Assembly: GCA_005881495.1 (NCBI GenBank)
Contig: VBHI01000335.1
Location: 1 to 18,499, forward strand
DNA from: Chloroflexota bacterium
Lineage (GTDB): Bacteria; Chloroflexota; Ktedonobacteria; Ktedonobacterales; Ktedonobacteraceae
Length of the DNA: 18,499 bases
Direction: 5' to 3'
The translations under genes and the position numbers were made by a program. Under the pieces are notes generated by a model that worked only from the letters and a program-made list of their open reading frames with translations, did no database searches and was not told where the DNA came from. Shown piece after piece: positions 6,812 through 14,330 of the stretch. Each line of letters starts with the position of its first letter. Position 1 is the first letter of the stretch.

Positions 6812-7438
6812 GTGGCAAAGCGGGAACAAAAGCTCTTACGTATTGGAGCAGCAGCGCACGAGTTGGGTTTGCATCCTATCACCGTTCGACGGTGGATCAA
6901 AGCTGGTCGTATCCAGGTGGTCCAGATGGGCCGCGAGGTCCGCATCCCTCGCGCTGAAATTGAACGGATGGTAGGCAAACTCGATGGGCGGCTGCTCGTG
7001 CTCTATGGTCGGGTCAGCGGGCAGGGGCAAAAGAGCGATCTAGAGACCCAACTGGACCGGCTGCAAACGTGGGCACAAACCGAGCGCAAAGGGCAAGAGA
7101 CGCTGGTGCTCTCCGATATTGGCAGCGGCCTGAAAGCGGGGCGCAGGCATCTCCAGCGCTTACTCAAACTGGTCTGTGAGGATAAAGTGGCGGAAGTGGC
7201 CATCACCTACGAAGATCGGTTAACCCGCTTCGGTCAGGAGTTTTTGGAGACGTTGTTTGCTTGCTTTGATGTGACGCTGACCGTGTTGGAACCAGGGGAA
7301 GAGAAACCGCCAGAGCAAGAGTTGACGGATGATCTGCTCGCGCTCATCGCCTCCTTTTCCGGTCGGCTCTATGGGATGCGTTCCCACAAACAGAAGGAGC
7401 TGTTGCAATGCGCACAGGCCATACTCACCAGCCCCTAA
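6812..7438 (+). CDS. tnpA: IS607-family serine recombinase (transposase TnpA)
   Basis: The product is 208 residues. The N-terminus is a MerR-like helix-turn-helix (about 10-55, IGAAAHELGLHPITVRRWIK), and residues 60-200 form the small serine-recombinase catalytic domain. YGRVS supplies the nucleophile S69. Further hallmark motifs are SDIGSGLKAGR (101-111) and YEDRLTRFG (133-141), with the catalytic-site arginines. The N-terminal placement of the DNA-binding domain before the recombinase domain is diagnostic of IS607-type enzymes, which excise and insert a circular intermediate through a serine-DNA bond. GTG start 10 bases after the YciI stop; the best SD (AAAGG) overlaps the end of the YciI gene, so translation could be partly coupled. 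The 3' end overlaps tnpB by 31 bases. Confidence 0.92.
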   Translation: MAKREQKLLRIGAAAHELGLHPITVRRWIKAGRIQVVQMGREVRIPRAEIERMVGKLDGRLLVLYGRVSGQGQKSDLETQLDRLQTWAQTERKGQETLVLSDIGSGLKAGRRHLQRLLKLVCEDKVAEVAITYEDRLTRFGQEFLETLFACFDVTLTVLEPGEEKPPEQELTDDLLALIASFSGRLYGMRSHKQKELLQCAQAILTSP

Positions 7439-9171
7439 CCTACGATGTGCGGTTGCTCGATGAGGCGCAGGCGGACGCACTGCGATTACTCGATGCCTCG
7501 CGATCAGTGGTGAATATCGCCCTGACGCTCCTCTGGCCTCACCTCGATGACTTCCAAGCAGATCGCGTCGGACCTGCCTGGAAACAGGTCGGGAAGTATA
7601 TGGGCTCCCCGCAGTATCACGGTGATCGGCAATGGCGCTGCGAAAGCGAGGTCGTTGGTCGCATCTTACGTGCGCAAGCAGAACGCAAACAAGCCTTTGA
7701 CCTGGTAGTGCCCATTTTGACCGATGGCTTCATCCGTCCCAAAACCGAGCAGCGGCCTGCGGGAAAGAAGCGAGTCGCGATCAAGGAAGCCATCGCCACA
7801 CTGCAAAAGAGCCTGGAAGAGGAGGAAACGAGCTTTGTCGCGCTGCAAAATGTGGTCGAGCAATGTTGCAACTTCTTTTTCGCGCATGACCGTTTCCCCT
7901 CAACGTATGAGGAACTGCAACCACTGCCGCTTTTGAAGGTCGGCATGCTCACCTATGCAGGCGACGATGGAAGCGAAAAAGGCCAGACCTATCGTTTGGT
8001 TCTTGATCTGGATGGAGGTGTGGCGCGGTTCCGGTTCCGCTATCCCGACGAGGCAGGAGTCTGGCACTGGCGCAAAGTGGACACCATCATCCCTTTGCCT
8101 GAAATCGTCAAAGAACGGTGCGCGTGTGGGAAGTTGATGGCTCCTACCCTACGAGAAGAGCACCGAGCGGATGTGGAGCGTTTCGCGGTGCTCGACTTCA
8201 TCGTTGAGGTGGAGAAAGCGGACCTGCCCACCTGGGAGAGCGTCGAGCGCGTGCTCGGAGTAGACTGGGGCGTGCACACGTTACTGACCGCAACCGCCGT
8301 GGACGAACACAACAAGCAAGTGGGCAGACCAATTTTCCTCAACACCGGTGGTTTTGATGGCAGACAAGCCCGCACCCGACGGCAAATCGACGAGCTGAAG
8401 AAGAAGGTGGCCACATACGAACACGAGCGGGATGCCTTGCCACCTGATCACTCCAAACGCCTCTGGTTCAATCAGAAGCTTGCGCTGCTCCGTCGTGAAA
8501 TAGATCGCTGTTGGCGCAAGTATGAACGGCGCAATCGCGCTCTGGCCCATCTGGCAAGCAATGTGTTGTTGCTCTTGTGCCAGGTGCATGGCTGCTCGCT
8601 TCTCTCGATGGAATCTTTAAAAACCTTGAAATCCACTGGGCGCGGCAAAGGCATTCGTGGGCGCTGGCGCAACTACCGCAACAACTCGACGATCCGTGGA
8701 GAAATCTGGCGTCTCCTGCGGTACAAATGCCATCTGATTGGCCTGCGGTTCCACACGGAACAACCTCGCGGCACTTCCCACACCTGCCCGCGTTGTGGTC
8801 ATCCTGCCAAAACGTATCGCGAGCCCTCTGATCGCAAAGAAGCCGTGAAATGGGGGTGGTGGATGTACTGTGATGACTGTCATTACCATGGCGATCGGGA
8901 TTATTGCGCCTCAGTGAATATTGCACGCTTAGGCGTCGCGTATCTGATCCAAATGAAGAACACGAGCAAGGCGCGGTCCTGCTCGATTGCTGACCCATTG
9001 GTCAAGCCTGTCTCTTACACGGGGACAGGCGCGGTGTTGCTGTTGCCACCGACGGGGAACTACCCTGCCCGAACCATTCGGGGAAAGATCTGTTACTATC
9101 CTGGTTGGCTTGGTTCGGCTTTCCTTCAATCGTCTCAGGAAAAGTCTGTTTTTCTCAGACTTTGTGGATAG
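7408..9171 (+). CDS. tnpB: RNA-guided DNA endonuclease TnpB (large, IS607-associated)
   Basis: The product is 587 residues, longer than the roughly 400-residue small TnpBs. All three RuvC acidic residues are present: D286 in VLGVDWGVH, E402 in LLSMESLKTL, and D498 in GDRDYCASVNIA. A zinc finger lies between the last two (C460, C463, C488, C491). The arginine-rich bridge/helical region spans about 320-440. TnpB cuts DNA guided by an omega-RNA made from the element's right end, favouring retention of the transposon. ATG at 7408 is preceded by AAGGAG eight bases upstream and overlaps the tnpA end. After the zinc finger and NIARLG (about residue 509) comes a tail of about 78 residues with no recognised domain. 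The DNA encoding it contains the hairpins expected of omega-RNA, so this tail may be there mainly for the RNA. The nuclease appears intact. Confidence 0.92.
   Translation: MRTGHTHQPLTYDVRLLDEAQADALRLLDASRSVVNIALTLLWPHLDDFQADRVGPAWKQVGKYMGSPQYHGDRQWRCESEVVGRILRAQAERKQAFDLVVPILTDGFIRPKTEQRPAGKKRVAIKEAIATLQKSLEEEETSFVALQNVVEQCCNFFFAHDRFPSTYEELQPLPLLKVGMLTYAGDDGSEKGQTYRLVLDLDGGVARFRFRYPDEAGVWHWRKVDTIIPLPEIVKERCACGKLMAPTLREEHRADVERFAVLDFIVEVEKADLPTWESVERVLGVDWGVHTLLTATAVDEHNKQVGRPIFLNTGGFDGRQARTRRQIDELKKKVATYEHERDALPPDHSKRLWFNQKLALLRREIDRCWRKYERRNRALAHLASNVLLLLCQVHGCSLLSMESLKTLKSTGRGKGIRGRWRNYRNNSTIRGEIWRLLRYKCHLIGLRFHTEQPRGTSHTCPRCGHPAKTYREPSDRKEAVKWGWWMYCDDCHYHGDRDYCASVNIARLGVAYLIQMKNTSKARSCSIADPLVKPVSYTGTGAVLLLPPTGNYPARTIRGKICYYPGWLGSAFLQSSQEKSVFLRLCG
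9006..9171 (+). ncRNA. Candidate omega-RNA (guide RNA scaffold) region of the IS607 element
   Basis: The 3' end of tnpB is rich in perfect hairpins: GCCTGTC/GACAGGC (9006-9012 with 9024-9030), CCCGAA-CCA-TTCGGG (9068-9082), and AAAGTCTG/CAGACTTT (9141-9148 with 9156-9163). TnpB guide RNAs are known to overlap the 3' end of the gene and extend through the right end into flanking DNA. The exact 5' and 3' limits are not visible from sequence alone, and the guide would start just past the element's right end. Confidence 0.45.
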
Positions 9172-9366
9172 CTTAATCTTGCCTACGATAGCTGCATTTC
9201 TTAGCAACGGTATCTTTTGTTCATAAAAGCAAAGGTACCCATCAGAGAACATTCTGACATAGATATTCAATTCCACTGATTATGGCGCATATCATCTATG
9301 GCAGAGTGCTCTGTGGGGGTACTCTCTGCACGTATCTCTGTGTATTTGTACAAAGACCCGGGCAAT

Positions 9367-9804
9367 CTATTCGCTCAGATCTTCAGGCTCAAGCTCGTTT
9401 TCTTCCTCAATCTCCTCATCGTCATCATACTCATCCAACTCCTCATCATCGTCGTTATATTCATCCAAATAACGAAAATCGGCGTAGTTGGTTGGATATG
9501 ACTGCTTATGGATCTGTATGGTTGGAGTTATAAGTGGAAAAGGCTTTAACCCAACGGGCGCAGCCGGTCCCTCCATCTGCGGATCATATGCAGGTGTGCC
9601 TTCGCGCACCAACACCTCATCCTTCCATGCCATCGCCTCAAAGCCTAAACGGCGCAGATCCATTACCATACCGGGCCATGTGTCTTCGGCAGCTACTGCC
9701 CACCACTCGCGTCCCATAACGCGTACAGGTCGAACACGCAAAGGTCGGTTGATATCGCCAAGATTTGCCACTAACGATGTGCGTTTCCGCTCGGCGTTTT
9801 TCAC
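9367..9804 (-). CDS. Unrecognised protein with a highly acidic C-terminal tail
   Basis: I do not recognise a family. From GTG 9804 the product is 145 residues. The N-terminus is basic (KNAERKRTS). A central part holds NLGDINRPLRVRPVRVMGREWWAVAAEDTW and then a segment (about 60-95) that looks like mixed alpha/beta with LRRLGFEAMAWKDEVLVREG. A proline-rich middle follows, and the last 33 residues are almost all Asp/Glu. This start was chosen over an in-frame TTG at 9846 because AAAGGA lies about 11 bases upstream. A promoter sits at 9928-9955 with a leader of about 120 bases. The acidic tail could mimic nucleic acid, bind metal or basic partners, or control solubility; no function should be assigned. 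It lies between the IS607 element and the divergent kinase operon. Confidence 0.6.
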   Translation of the reverse strand: MKNAERKRTSLVANLGDINRPLRVRPVRVMGREWWAVAAEDTWPGMVMDLRRLGFEAMAWKDEVLVREGTPAYDPQMEGPAAPVGLKPFPLITPTIQIHKQSYPTNYADFRYLDEYNDDDEELDEYDDDEEIEEENELEPEDLSE

Positions 9805-9927
9805 GATTAGAACCGTCCTTTCTTTACTAGAACAACGATACACCAATTTCCTCTTTGAAACCCTTGAAATGAACCCGATTAAACATTCCTGTCCACTTCA
9901 GCATTCCAAATAGGAAAGGAGAATCTG

Positions 9928-9955
9928 GTAATAACATACCACATAAACCTGTCAA
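9928..9955 (-). promoter_or_regulatory. Promoter of the acidic-tail gene
   Basis: On the minus strand a perfect TTGACA (9950-9955) is followed by TATTAC (9928-9933) after 16 bases. The -10 lies about 124 bases upstream of the GTG at 9804. Confidence 0.5.
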
Positions 9956-10096
9956 TTTGCCAGTGATCAATGGATGACGAATAGATATTTTGAAACGATA
10001 TGGATGAATTTGACATATCAACTGTGAAATTTTTTTCACAATTAGAGGGTCATCAAGGTAAGGTCTGCCATGCAAGAAAGAGTGCCAGGTCACTAT

Positions 10097-10112
10097 AGTG
10101 CACTTTTGCACT
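10097..10112. promoter_or_regulatory. GTGCA dyad upstream of the kinase promoter
   Basis: AGTGCA-CTTT-TGCACT is a perfect six-base inverted repeat lying just upstream of the -35 box. It shares its GTGCA/TGCAC half-sites with a second dyad over the -10 box, suggesting a regulator pair site. Confidence 0.45.
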
Positions 10113-10133
10113 TACTCTACCATAAAAAATTTA

Positions 10134-10162
10134 TTGACAGGTCTCAGAAAAACGTGCATACT
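10134..10162 (+). promoter_or_regulatory. Promoter of the sensor kinase/response regulator operon
   Basis: A perfect TTGACA (10134-10139) is followed after 17 bases by CATACT (10157-10162). The transcript would start near 10169, about 64 bases before the kinase ATG. Confidence 0.7.
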
Positions 10163-10166
10163 GCAC
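10154..10166. promoter_or_regulatory. GTGCA dyad overlapping the -10 box
   Basis: GTGCA-TAC-TGCAC is a perfect five-base inverted repeat that covers the -10 element of the kinase promoter, with its center about 55 bases from the upstream dyad's center. Binding here would block RNA polymerase. Confidence 0.45.
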
Positions 10167-10232
10167 ATAGTTGAGTAAAAAGGATGCATTCTGTGTTATT
10201 GTGTTATTACACGGGCAGAAAGTGCAAATTTT

Positions 10233-12191
10233 ATGAGCCAGATAATCAAAACTGTAAAGACAATTCCGCAAACGGCTTCTCGCCGTCTGCGCAATACCCC
10301 CAGCTATTTTTTTCTACTATGGCGTTGGGTTACCTGGCTGCTAGCACTGATTACACTGGTTTCTATCAAGGGACAGCCCCTCCCTTTACTCGCTGCGCTG
10401 CTACTGGGGATCACGTTTCTACAGACCCTGATTGTAACCCTGTACGCGCCCGTGTTTCAATTTTTTCTGCCTGACCTTCCTGGAAGAAACAGGCTGCATC
10501 AACAAAGGCAACGAGCATCGACCAAACCACGCAAGCCGGGGAAGCGCTGGCGTCCCCGTCCTCTAGCCACAGATGAGGAACCGAACATCGTCACTCCCCT
10601 GGCCAGCACACGCAACCCCTATTGGGATTTCGCCATTTATGGTCTAGATGTTGTTATCTGTGGTATGGTCACCTATTACGGAGGGTATTTCGGCACACCG
10701 CATTTCGGTATAGGTTCGCCCTTTTATCGTTATGGTATCTCAACGGCACTGGCGGCAGCATTTACCTATCGCTACCGTGGGGGGCTTGCCGCTGCGCTTG
10801 GCTATGATTTGTTCATACTCTTTGGTGCGTTTTTTCCACCCACGCAGATACCGTACGATGCTTTAAGTGCGAGGGATCTGGCCGGATCATTATTGGACGC
10901 ACCGGTGATTGCTATTCTGGCAGCATACATGGCCTCATTGTTAGAGAGTTATACCCGAAGTAAGAGAAGAGAGCAAGATAATGTGCGCCTGCAAATGGCA
11001 TTACGACACGTTGGCGAAACAATGATACAGGGCGTCAGCGATAGGATTCAACTGTTACAGCAAAGTGCTGAACAGATGCGAAAGGGTGGGCACTTTGAAC
11101 GCCTGATTATCGCTCTTACTCGCAATGCACACGAGGCGAAAGAGAGCAACGAGTATCATCCCGAAATCGCCAGTCGTGTCGAAGCAGGTTTTGTAGAATC
11201 TACAATACCTGATAATAGCCAGGCCATTTTTGAGCGCGTCATTCAAACGGGAGAAAAATACAGCGCTTTTGAGCCTCTGGATGAGCTACCTGACGGGGAT
11301 CACCGAGGTATAGCCCGCCTTTATCTGCCATTCATGAAAGAGGGACACCTATATGCCGTGATCGGTGCTGAAAGCACGCGGCAAGCGCCTTTTGAAAACA
11401 AACAAGAGGTATTTCTCAGGACGACAGGGCCACAACTCGTAGTAGCACTTGAGAATATACGCCTGACAGAACAGGCGAAAGAATTAGCAGCAGTAGCTGA
11501 ACGCGGCCGTATTGCTCGTGAGATTCATGATGGGGTAGCACAACTGGTATACATGCTGAGCCTGAACGCCGAAACATGTGCAGCATTAGCGCATCGTATA
11601 GCCGAGGCTTCTGAAGATACCGAAGATAAAGAGGTACTGGCCCCCCTGGCGCAGCGGCTCGATTCACTGGTGACAATCTCGAAACAGGCGCTCTGGGAAA
11701 CACGCCATTACATGTTCACCCTCAAACCGTTGATTACCGGGAACAGTACTTTAACGCAGATGTTGACCAGCCAGCTACGTGAATTCGAAGTAATTAGCGG
11801 TTTACCTGCATGTTTAGAGGTCGAAGGCAACGAAGAGGCCGCCAACGAAGACCAGCGTGGTACACAGAACATGGCACAGCTAGGAACGGCGATATTTCGT
11901 ATTACGCAAGAGGCACTTACCAACGCATATAAACATGCAGGGGCAACGCAACTGCAGGTGTTTCTGCGCTATCTCCCAGACGCGGTAGAGGTCGAAATTT
12001 GCGATAACGGAAAAGGTGTGAAGACAGACGATGATAGTTTCGACCTGGCAACGATTGGAGAGAGAGGGCGTATTTATTCTGGACACGGCCTGCGTGGAAT
12101 GCGCGAACGGGCCGAAGAGCTAGGGGGAGTATTTCAGGTAAAGCAAGGTGCTGCTGGCGGTGTCAGCGTGCGAGCAACCTTACCCTGTTGA
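10233..12191 (+). CDS. Multi-pass membrane sensor histidine kinase (NarL-type partner, HisKA_3)
   Basis: The product is 652 residues. About five to six membrane segments lie within residues 28-237, in two groups separated by a basic cytoplasmic loop (about 80-125). A coiled-coil-like linker (about 238-285) leads to a GAF-like domain (about 286-410, ending PQLVVALENIRLTEQAK). The HisKA_3 dimerization/phosphorylation box REIHDGVAQLVYML has H432 as phospho-acceptor. The ATPase domain shows the N box ALTNAYKHAG (N564), DNGKG (591-595) and GHGLRGMRERAEELGG (617-632). The signal is unknown; no periplasmic domain is evident, so it may sense a membrane or intracellular cue. It autophosphorylates on His and passes phosphate to the response regulator whose gene starts 18 bases downstream. 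The ribosome binding site is weak (AGAAAG). Dyads at the promoter suggest autoregulation. Confidence 0.9.
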   Translation: MSQIIKTVKTIPQTASRRLRNTPSYFFLLWRWVTWLLALITLVSIKGQPLPLLAALLLGITFLQTLIVTLYAPVFQFFLPDLPGRNRLHQQRQRASTKPRKPGKRWRPRPLATDEEPNIVTPLASTRNPYWDFAIYGLDVVICGMVTYYGGYFGTPHFGIGSPFYRYGISTALAAAFTYRYRGGLAAALGYDLFILFGAFFPPTQIPYDALSARDLAGSLLDAPVIAILAAYMASLLESYTRSKRREQDNVRLQMALRHVGETMIQGVSDRIQLLQQSAEQMRKGGHFERLIIALTRNAHEAKESNEYHPEIASRVEAGFVESTIPDNSQAIFERVIQTGEKYSAFEPLDELPDGDHRGIARLYLPFMKEGHLYAVIGAESTRQAPFENKQEVFLRTTGPQLVVALENIRLTEQAKELAAVAERGRIAREIHDGVAQLVYMLSLNAETCAALAHRIAEASEDTEDKEVLAPLAQRLDSLVTISKQALWETRHYMFTLKPLITGNSTLTQMLTSQLREFEVISGLPACLEVEGNEEAANEDQRGTQNMAQLGTAIFRITQEALTNAYKHAGATQLQVFLRYLPDAVEVEICDNGKGVKTDDDSFDLATIGERGRIYSGHGLRGMRERAEELGGVFQVKQGAAGGVSVRATLPC

Positions 12192-12209
12192 AAGGAGATC
12201 GTTACACGC

Positions 12210-12890
12210 ATGTCAAGAATACGCTTAATGATTGTAGACGATCACGAAGTGGTACGCCTGGGAATGCGGGCAGCATTCGAACTGGAGCCCGACATAGCCG
12301 TCGTCGGTGAAGCCAGCAATGGAGCAGAAGCACTGTCAAAGATGAGTGTGCTCGCGCCACAATTGATCTTGATGGATGTGCGTATGGAGAAAATGAGCGG
12401 AATAGAGGCCTGCCGCGAGATCAAGAGCCAGTATCCCGATACCGCTATCTTGATGATAACATCATATGCCGATGATGAGGCTGTTCTTGCATCGATGCTT
12501 GCCGGCGCCAGTGGCTATCTTTTGAAGAATCTAAGCCGGGCCGAGTTGCTGCGTGCAATTCGGCTGGTTGCATCAGGTCAATCGTTACTTGACCCGGCAA
12601 AGGTTAAACAAGCAACAACAAGATTGACAGCACTTACTGCCGGTGGCATCCAATCACACCTACCAGGTAGCGAGTTAACCGAACGAGAGCGCGAAGTGCT
12701 GACGCTCATTGCGCGAGGCTATACGAATAAGCAGATAGCTGATACGCTCATTGTGACGGAGAAGACGGCACGCAATCACGTCAGCCACATCCTGGAAAAG
12801 CTAGGGCTTGCACGTCGCAGTGAGGCGGCAGCATTTGCTGTTGAGCATAAATTGGTGCCGCCGAGAGAACAGCGCAAAGAGGAAGAATAA
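12210..12890 (+). CDS. NarL/LuxR-family response regulator
   Basis: The product is 226 residues. The receiver domain (about 3-120) has the acidic pocket D10/D11, the phospho-acceptor D56 (LILMDVRM), T84 and K106. A LuxR-type helix-turn-helix (about 155-215) has the hallmark LTEREREVLTLIARGYTNKQIADTLIVTEKT-like run. Phosphorylation by the adjacent kinase should promote dimerization and DNA binding. The ATG follows AAAGGAG by 12 bases, and the gene is 18 bases downstream of the kinase, so they form an operon. A likely target is their own promoter, which carries GTGCA dyads, but this is an inference. The C-terminus ends in a charged run (REQRKEEE). The gene converges with the amidohydrolase operon 22 bases away. 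Confidence 0.92.
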   Translation: MSRIRLMIVDDHEVVRLGMRAAFELEPDIAVVGEASNGAEALSKMSVLAPQLILMDVRMEKMSGIEACREIKSQYPDTAILMITSYADDEAVLASMLAGASGYLLKNLSRAELLRAIRLVASGQSLLDPAKVKQATTRLTALTAGGIQSHLPGSELTEREREVLTLIARGYTNKQIADTLIVTEKTARNHVSHILEKLGLARRSEAAAFAVEHKLVPPREQRKEEE

Positions 12891-12912
12891 TGGTACTATT
12901 CCTCCCGGTACC

Positions 12913-14307
12913 CTATATACGTTGCTCTGAAAACGTGCTACGGTGCAAATATTGCCCACCGCCCTTGTTGCCTATATATTGTCCATTCTGCACTATCACC
13001 CGTCCACGCAAAAGCACCGTTTCTGGTACACCCTGTATTTGCATCCCCTCGTAGGGGGTGTAATCAACACGCTGGTGCTGCGTGGCTGCACTAATCGTCA
13101 TGGACTTTTCGGAATTCCAGATCACCAGGTCGGCGTCACTGCCTGGAGCTATCGTACCCTTGCGAGGATAGAGGCCAAAGAGTTTGGCAGGAGCTGTGGC
13201 TATTACATCAACAAAATGCTGGAGCGACAGTCTTCCTGCGCGCGCACCTGTGTAGAGCAGTATTACTCGATGTTCTACTCCAGGCAGGCCATTGGGTATT
13301 TTCGTGAAATCGTGCACCCCTAATTCTTTCTGGCCTTGATAATTAAAAGGGGCGTGATCGGTGGAAACGACTTGCAGGTCTCCGCGTTGCAGGCCGAACC
13401 AGAGAGCTTCATTGTCCGCCGCACTGCGCATTGGAGGAGTACAGACAAATTTTGCCCCCTCGAAACCTGGTGCAGCGTAGTGACCATCATTGAGATAGAG
13501 GTATTGCGGGCAGGTTTCAGCCCACACTGGCAATCCTCTCGCACGAGCGGCAGCAACAGCGTGAAGGGAATGGGCACAACTGACATGAACAACATAGAGG
13601 GGTGCATCAGCAAGGTTGGCCAGTGTGATCGCCCGCTGGGTAGCCTCTCCTTCTAATATGGCGGGACGCGTCAGGGCATGAAAACCCGGAGCAGTATGGC
13701 CCGCGGCAACGGCTTCGCGTACTAGCAGATCGATGACGATGCCATTCTCAGCGTGGACCATCACCAACCCACCTAATCTGGCGGAACGGCGCAACACACG
13801 GTAGATGGTCTCATCATCAACCATGAACGTCCCCGGATAGGCCATCAAGAGCTTGAACGTGGTGACGCCCGCGGCGATCATCTCGTCCATCGCAGATTCT
13901 GGGGCAGATGTAAGATCCGTGATGGTGATGTGAAAACCATAATCGATGACGGCCTTCCCCTCTGCCCTGGCGTGCCAGGTGTGTAATGCTTCGGCGAGCG
14001 TGTGACCGCGCTGCTGGTTGGCAAAATCAAGGATAGTCGTTGTACCACCACAGGCGGCAGCGATCGTTCCTGTCTCGAAGTCATCGCTGGCAACGGCAGT
14101 AGGGAGCGGAAGCTCCATATGGGTATGTACGTCGATGGCACCAGGAAAAATATACCTGCCCTGGGCATCAAGGACAGTATCAACCTGCAATGTGGCAAAC
14201 GCACCTGGCGCGCCAATCGCGACAATTTTCTCGGCATCGATGAGAATATCACCTGTATAATCAGCAGTAGCTGTGACAATATGACCATTCGTAATAAGAG
14301 TTTGCAT
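12913..14307 (-). CDS. hydA: Dihydropyrimidinase / hydantoinase-type cyclic amidohydrolase
   Basis: The product is 464 residues, the usual length of this family. All expected binuclear metal ligands are visible: H61 and H63 (DVHTH), K152 (TTFKLLMAYPG, the carbamylated lysine), H185 (VMVHAENG), H241 (YVVHVSCAHS) and D317 (STDHAPF). The enzyme opens the ring of dihydropyrimidines or 5-substituted hydantoins at the amide bond. Natural substrates such as dihydrouracil or dihydrothymine are likely, but allantoin-like compounds cannot be excluded. ATG with GGAGG 6 bases upstream. It is the second gene of an operon, 23 bases after an amidohydrolase of the deaminase/chlorohydrolase type, and converges with the response regulator gene. 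Its last 20 residues (GGGQYLHRSTFSEQRI) have no catalytic role evident. Confidence 0.92.
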   Translation of the reverse strand: MQTLITNGHIVTATADYTGDILIDAEKIVAIGAPGAFATLQVDTVLDAQGRYIFPGAIDVHTHMELPLPTAVASDDFETGTIAAACGGTTTILDFANQQRGHTLAEALHTWHARAEGKAVIDYGFHITITDLTSAPESAMDEMIAAGVTTFKLLMAYPGTFMVDDETIYRVLRRSARLGGLVMVHAENGIVIDLLVREAVAAGHTAPGFHALTRPAILEGEATQRAITLANLADAPLYVVHVSCAHSLHAVAAARARGLPVWAETCPQYLYLNDGHYAAPGFEGAKFVCTPPMRSAADNEALWFGLQRGDLQVVSTDHAPFNYQGQKELGVHDFTKIPNGLPGVEHRVILLYTGARAGRLSLQHFVDVIATAPAKLFGLYPRKGTIAPGSDADLVIWNSEKSMTISAATQHQRVDYTPYEGMQIQGVPETVLLRGRVIVQNGQYIGNKGGGQYLHRSTFSEQRI

Positions 14308-14330
14308 TGAGAACCTCCGTCAAGTACGTT

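Larger units (their letters stand above)
6802..9171 (+). mobile_element. IS607-family insertion sequence (recombinase + TnpB)
   Basis: The element holds an IS607-type serine recombinase followed by a large overlapping tnpB. IS607 elements lack terminal inverted repeats and make no target duplications, so the ends are approximate. The left end lies between the YciI stop (6801) and the GTG at 6812, or slightly upstream. The right end lies near or shortly past the tnpB stop (9171), after a hairpin-rich stretch. Both ORFs look intact, so the element may still be mobile. A precise boundary needs comparison with an empty site. Confidence 0.75.
9805..10232. other. Divergent intergenic region between the acidic-tail gene and the kinase
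   Basis: This stretch holds divergent promoters (9928-9955 minus, 10134-10162 plus). It also holds GTGCA dyads (10097-10112 and 10154-10166) and an inverted repeat TGTGAAA-TTTT-TTTCACA (10023-10040). The overlapping minus-strand ORF across 9827-10111 has no ribosome binding site and contains the promoter, so it is not called. Confidence 0.6.

Noticed and set aside
9301..9329. GCAGAG/CTCTGC inverted repeat as terminator of the acidic-tail gene
   Set aside because: The arms are six bases, the loop is long and no T-run follows on the minus strand.
10023..10040. TGTGA-N8-TCACA as a CRP-type site
   Set aside because: CRP/FNR-type sites use a six-base spacer; here it is eight, and the center is a plain T-run. 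It may be only a chance hairpin.
9827..10111. 94-residue minus-strand ORF
   Set aside because: It lacks a ribosome binding site, starts with a weak GTG, and covers the promoter of the acidic-tail gene and the GTGCA dyads, so it is probably chance.
10184..10474. 96-residue plus-strand ORF overlapping the kinase start
   Set aside because: It runs out of frame across the well-supported kinase gene and its composition is not that of a real protein.
12892..12912. GGTAC/GTACC hairpin between the response regulator and hydantoinase as a terminator
   Set aside because: The stem is only five bases and there is no T-run; it is too weak to call.
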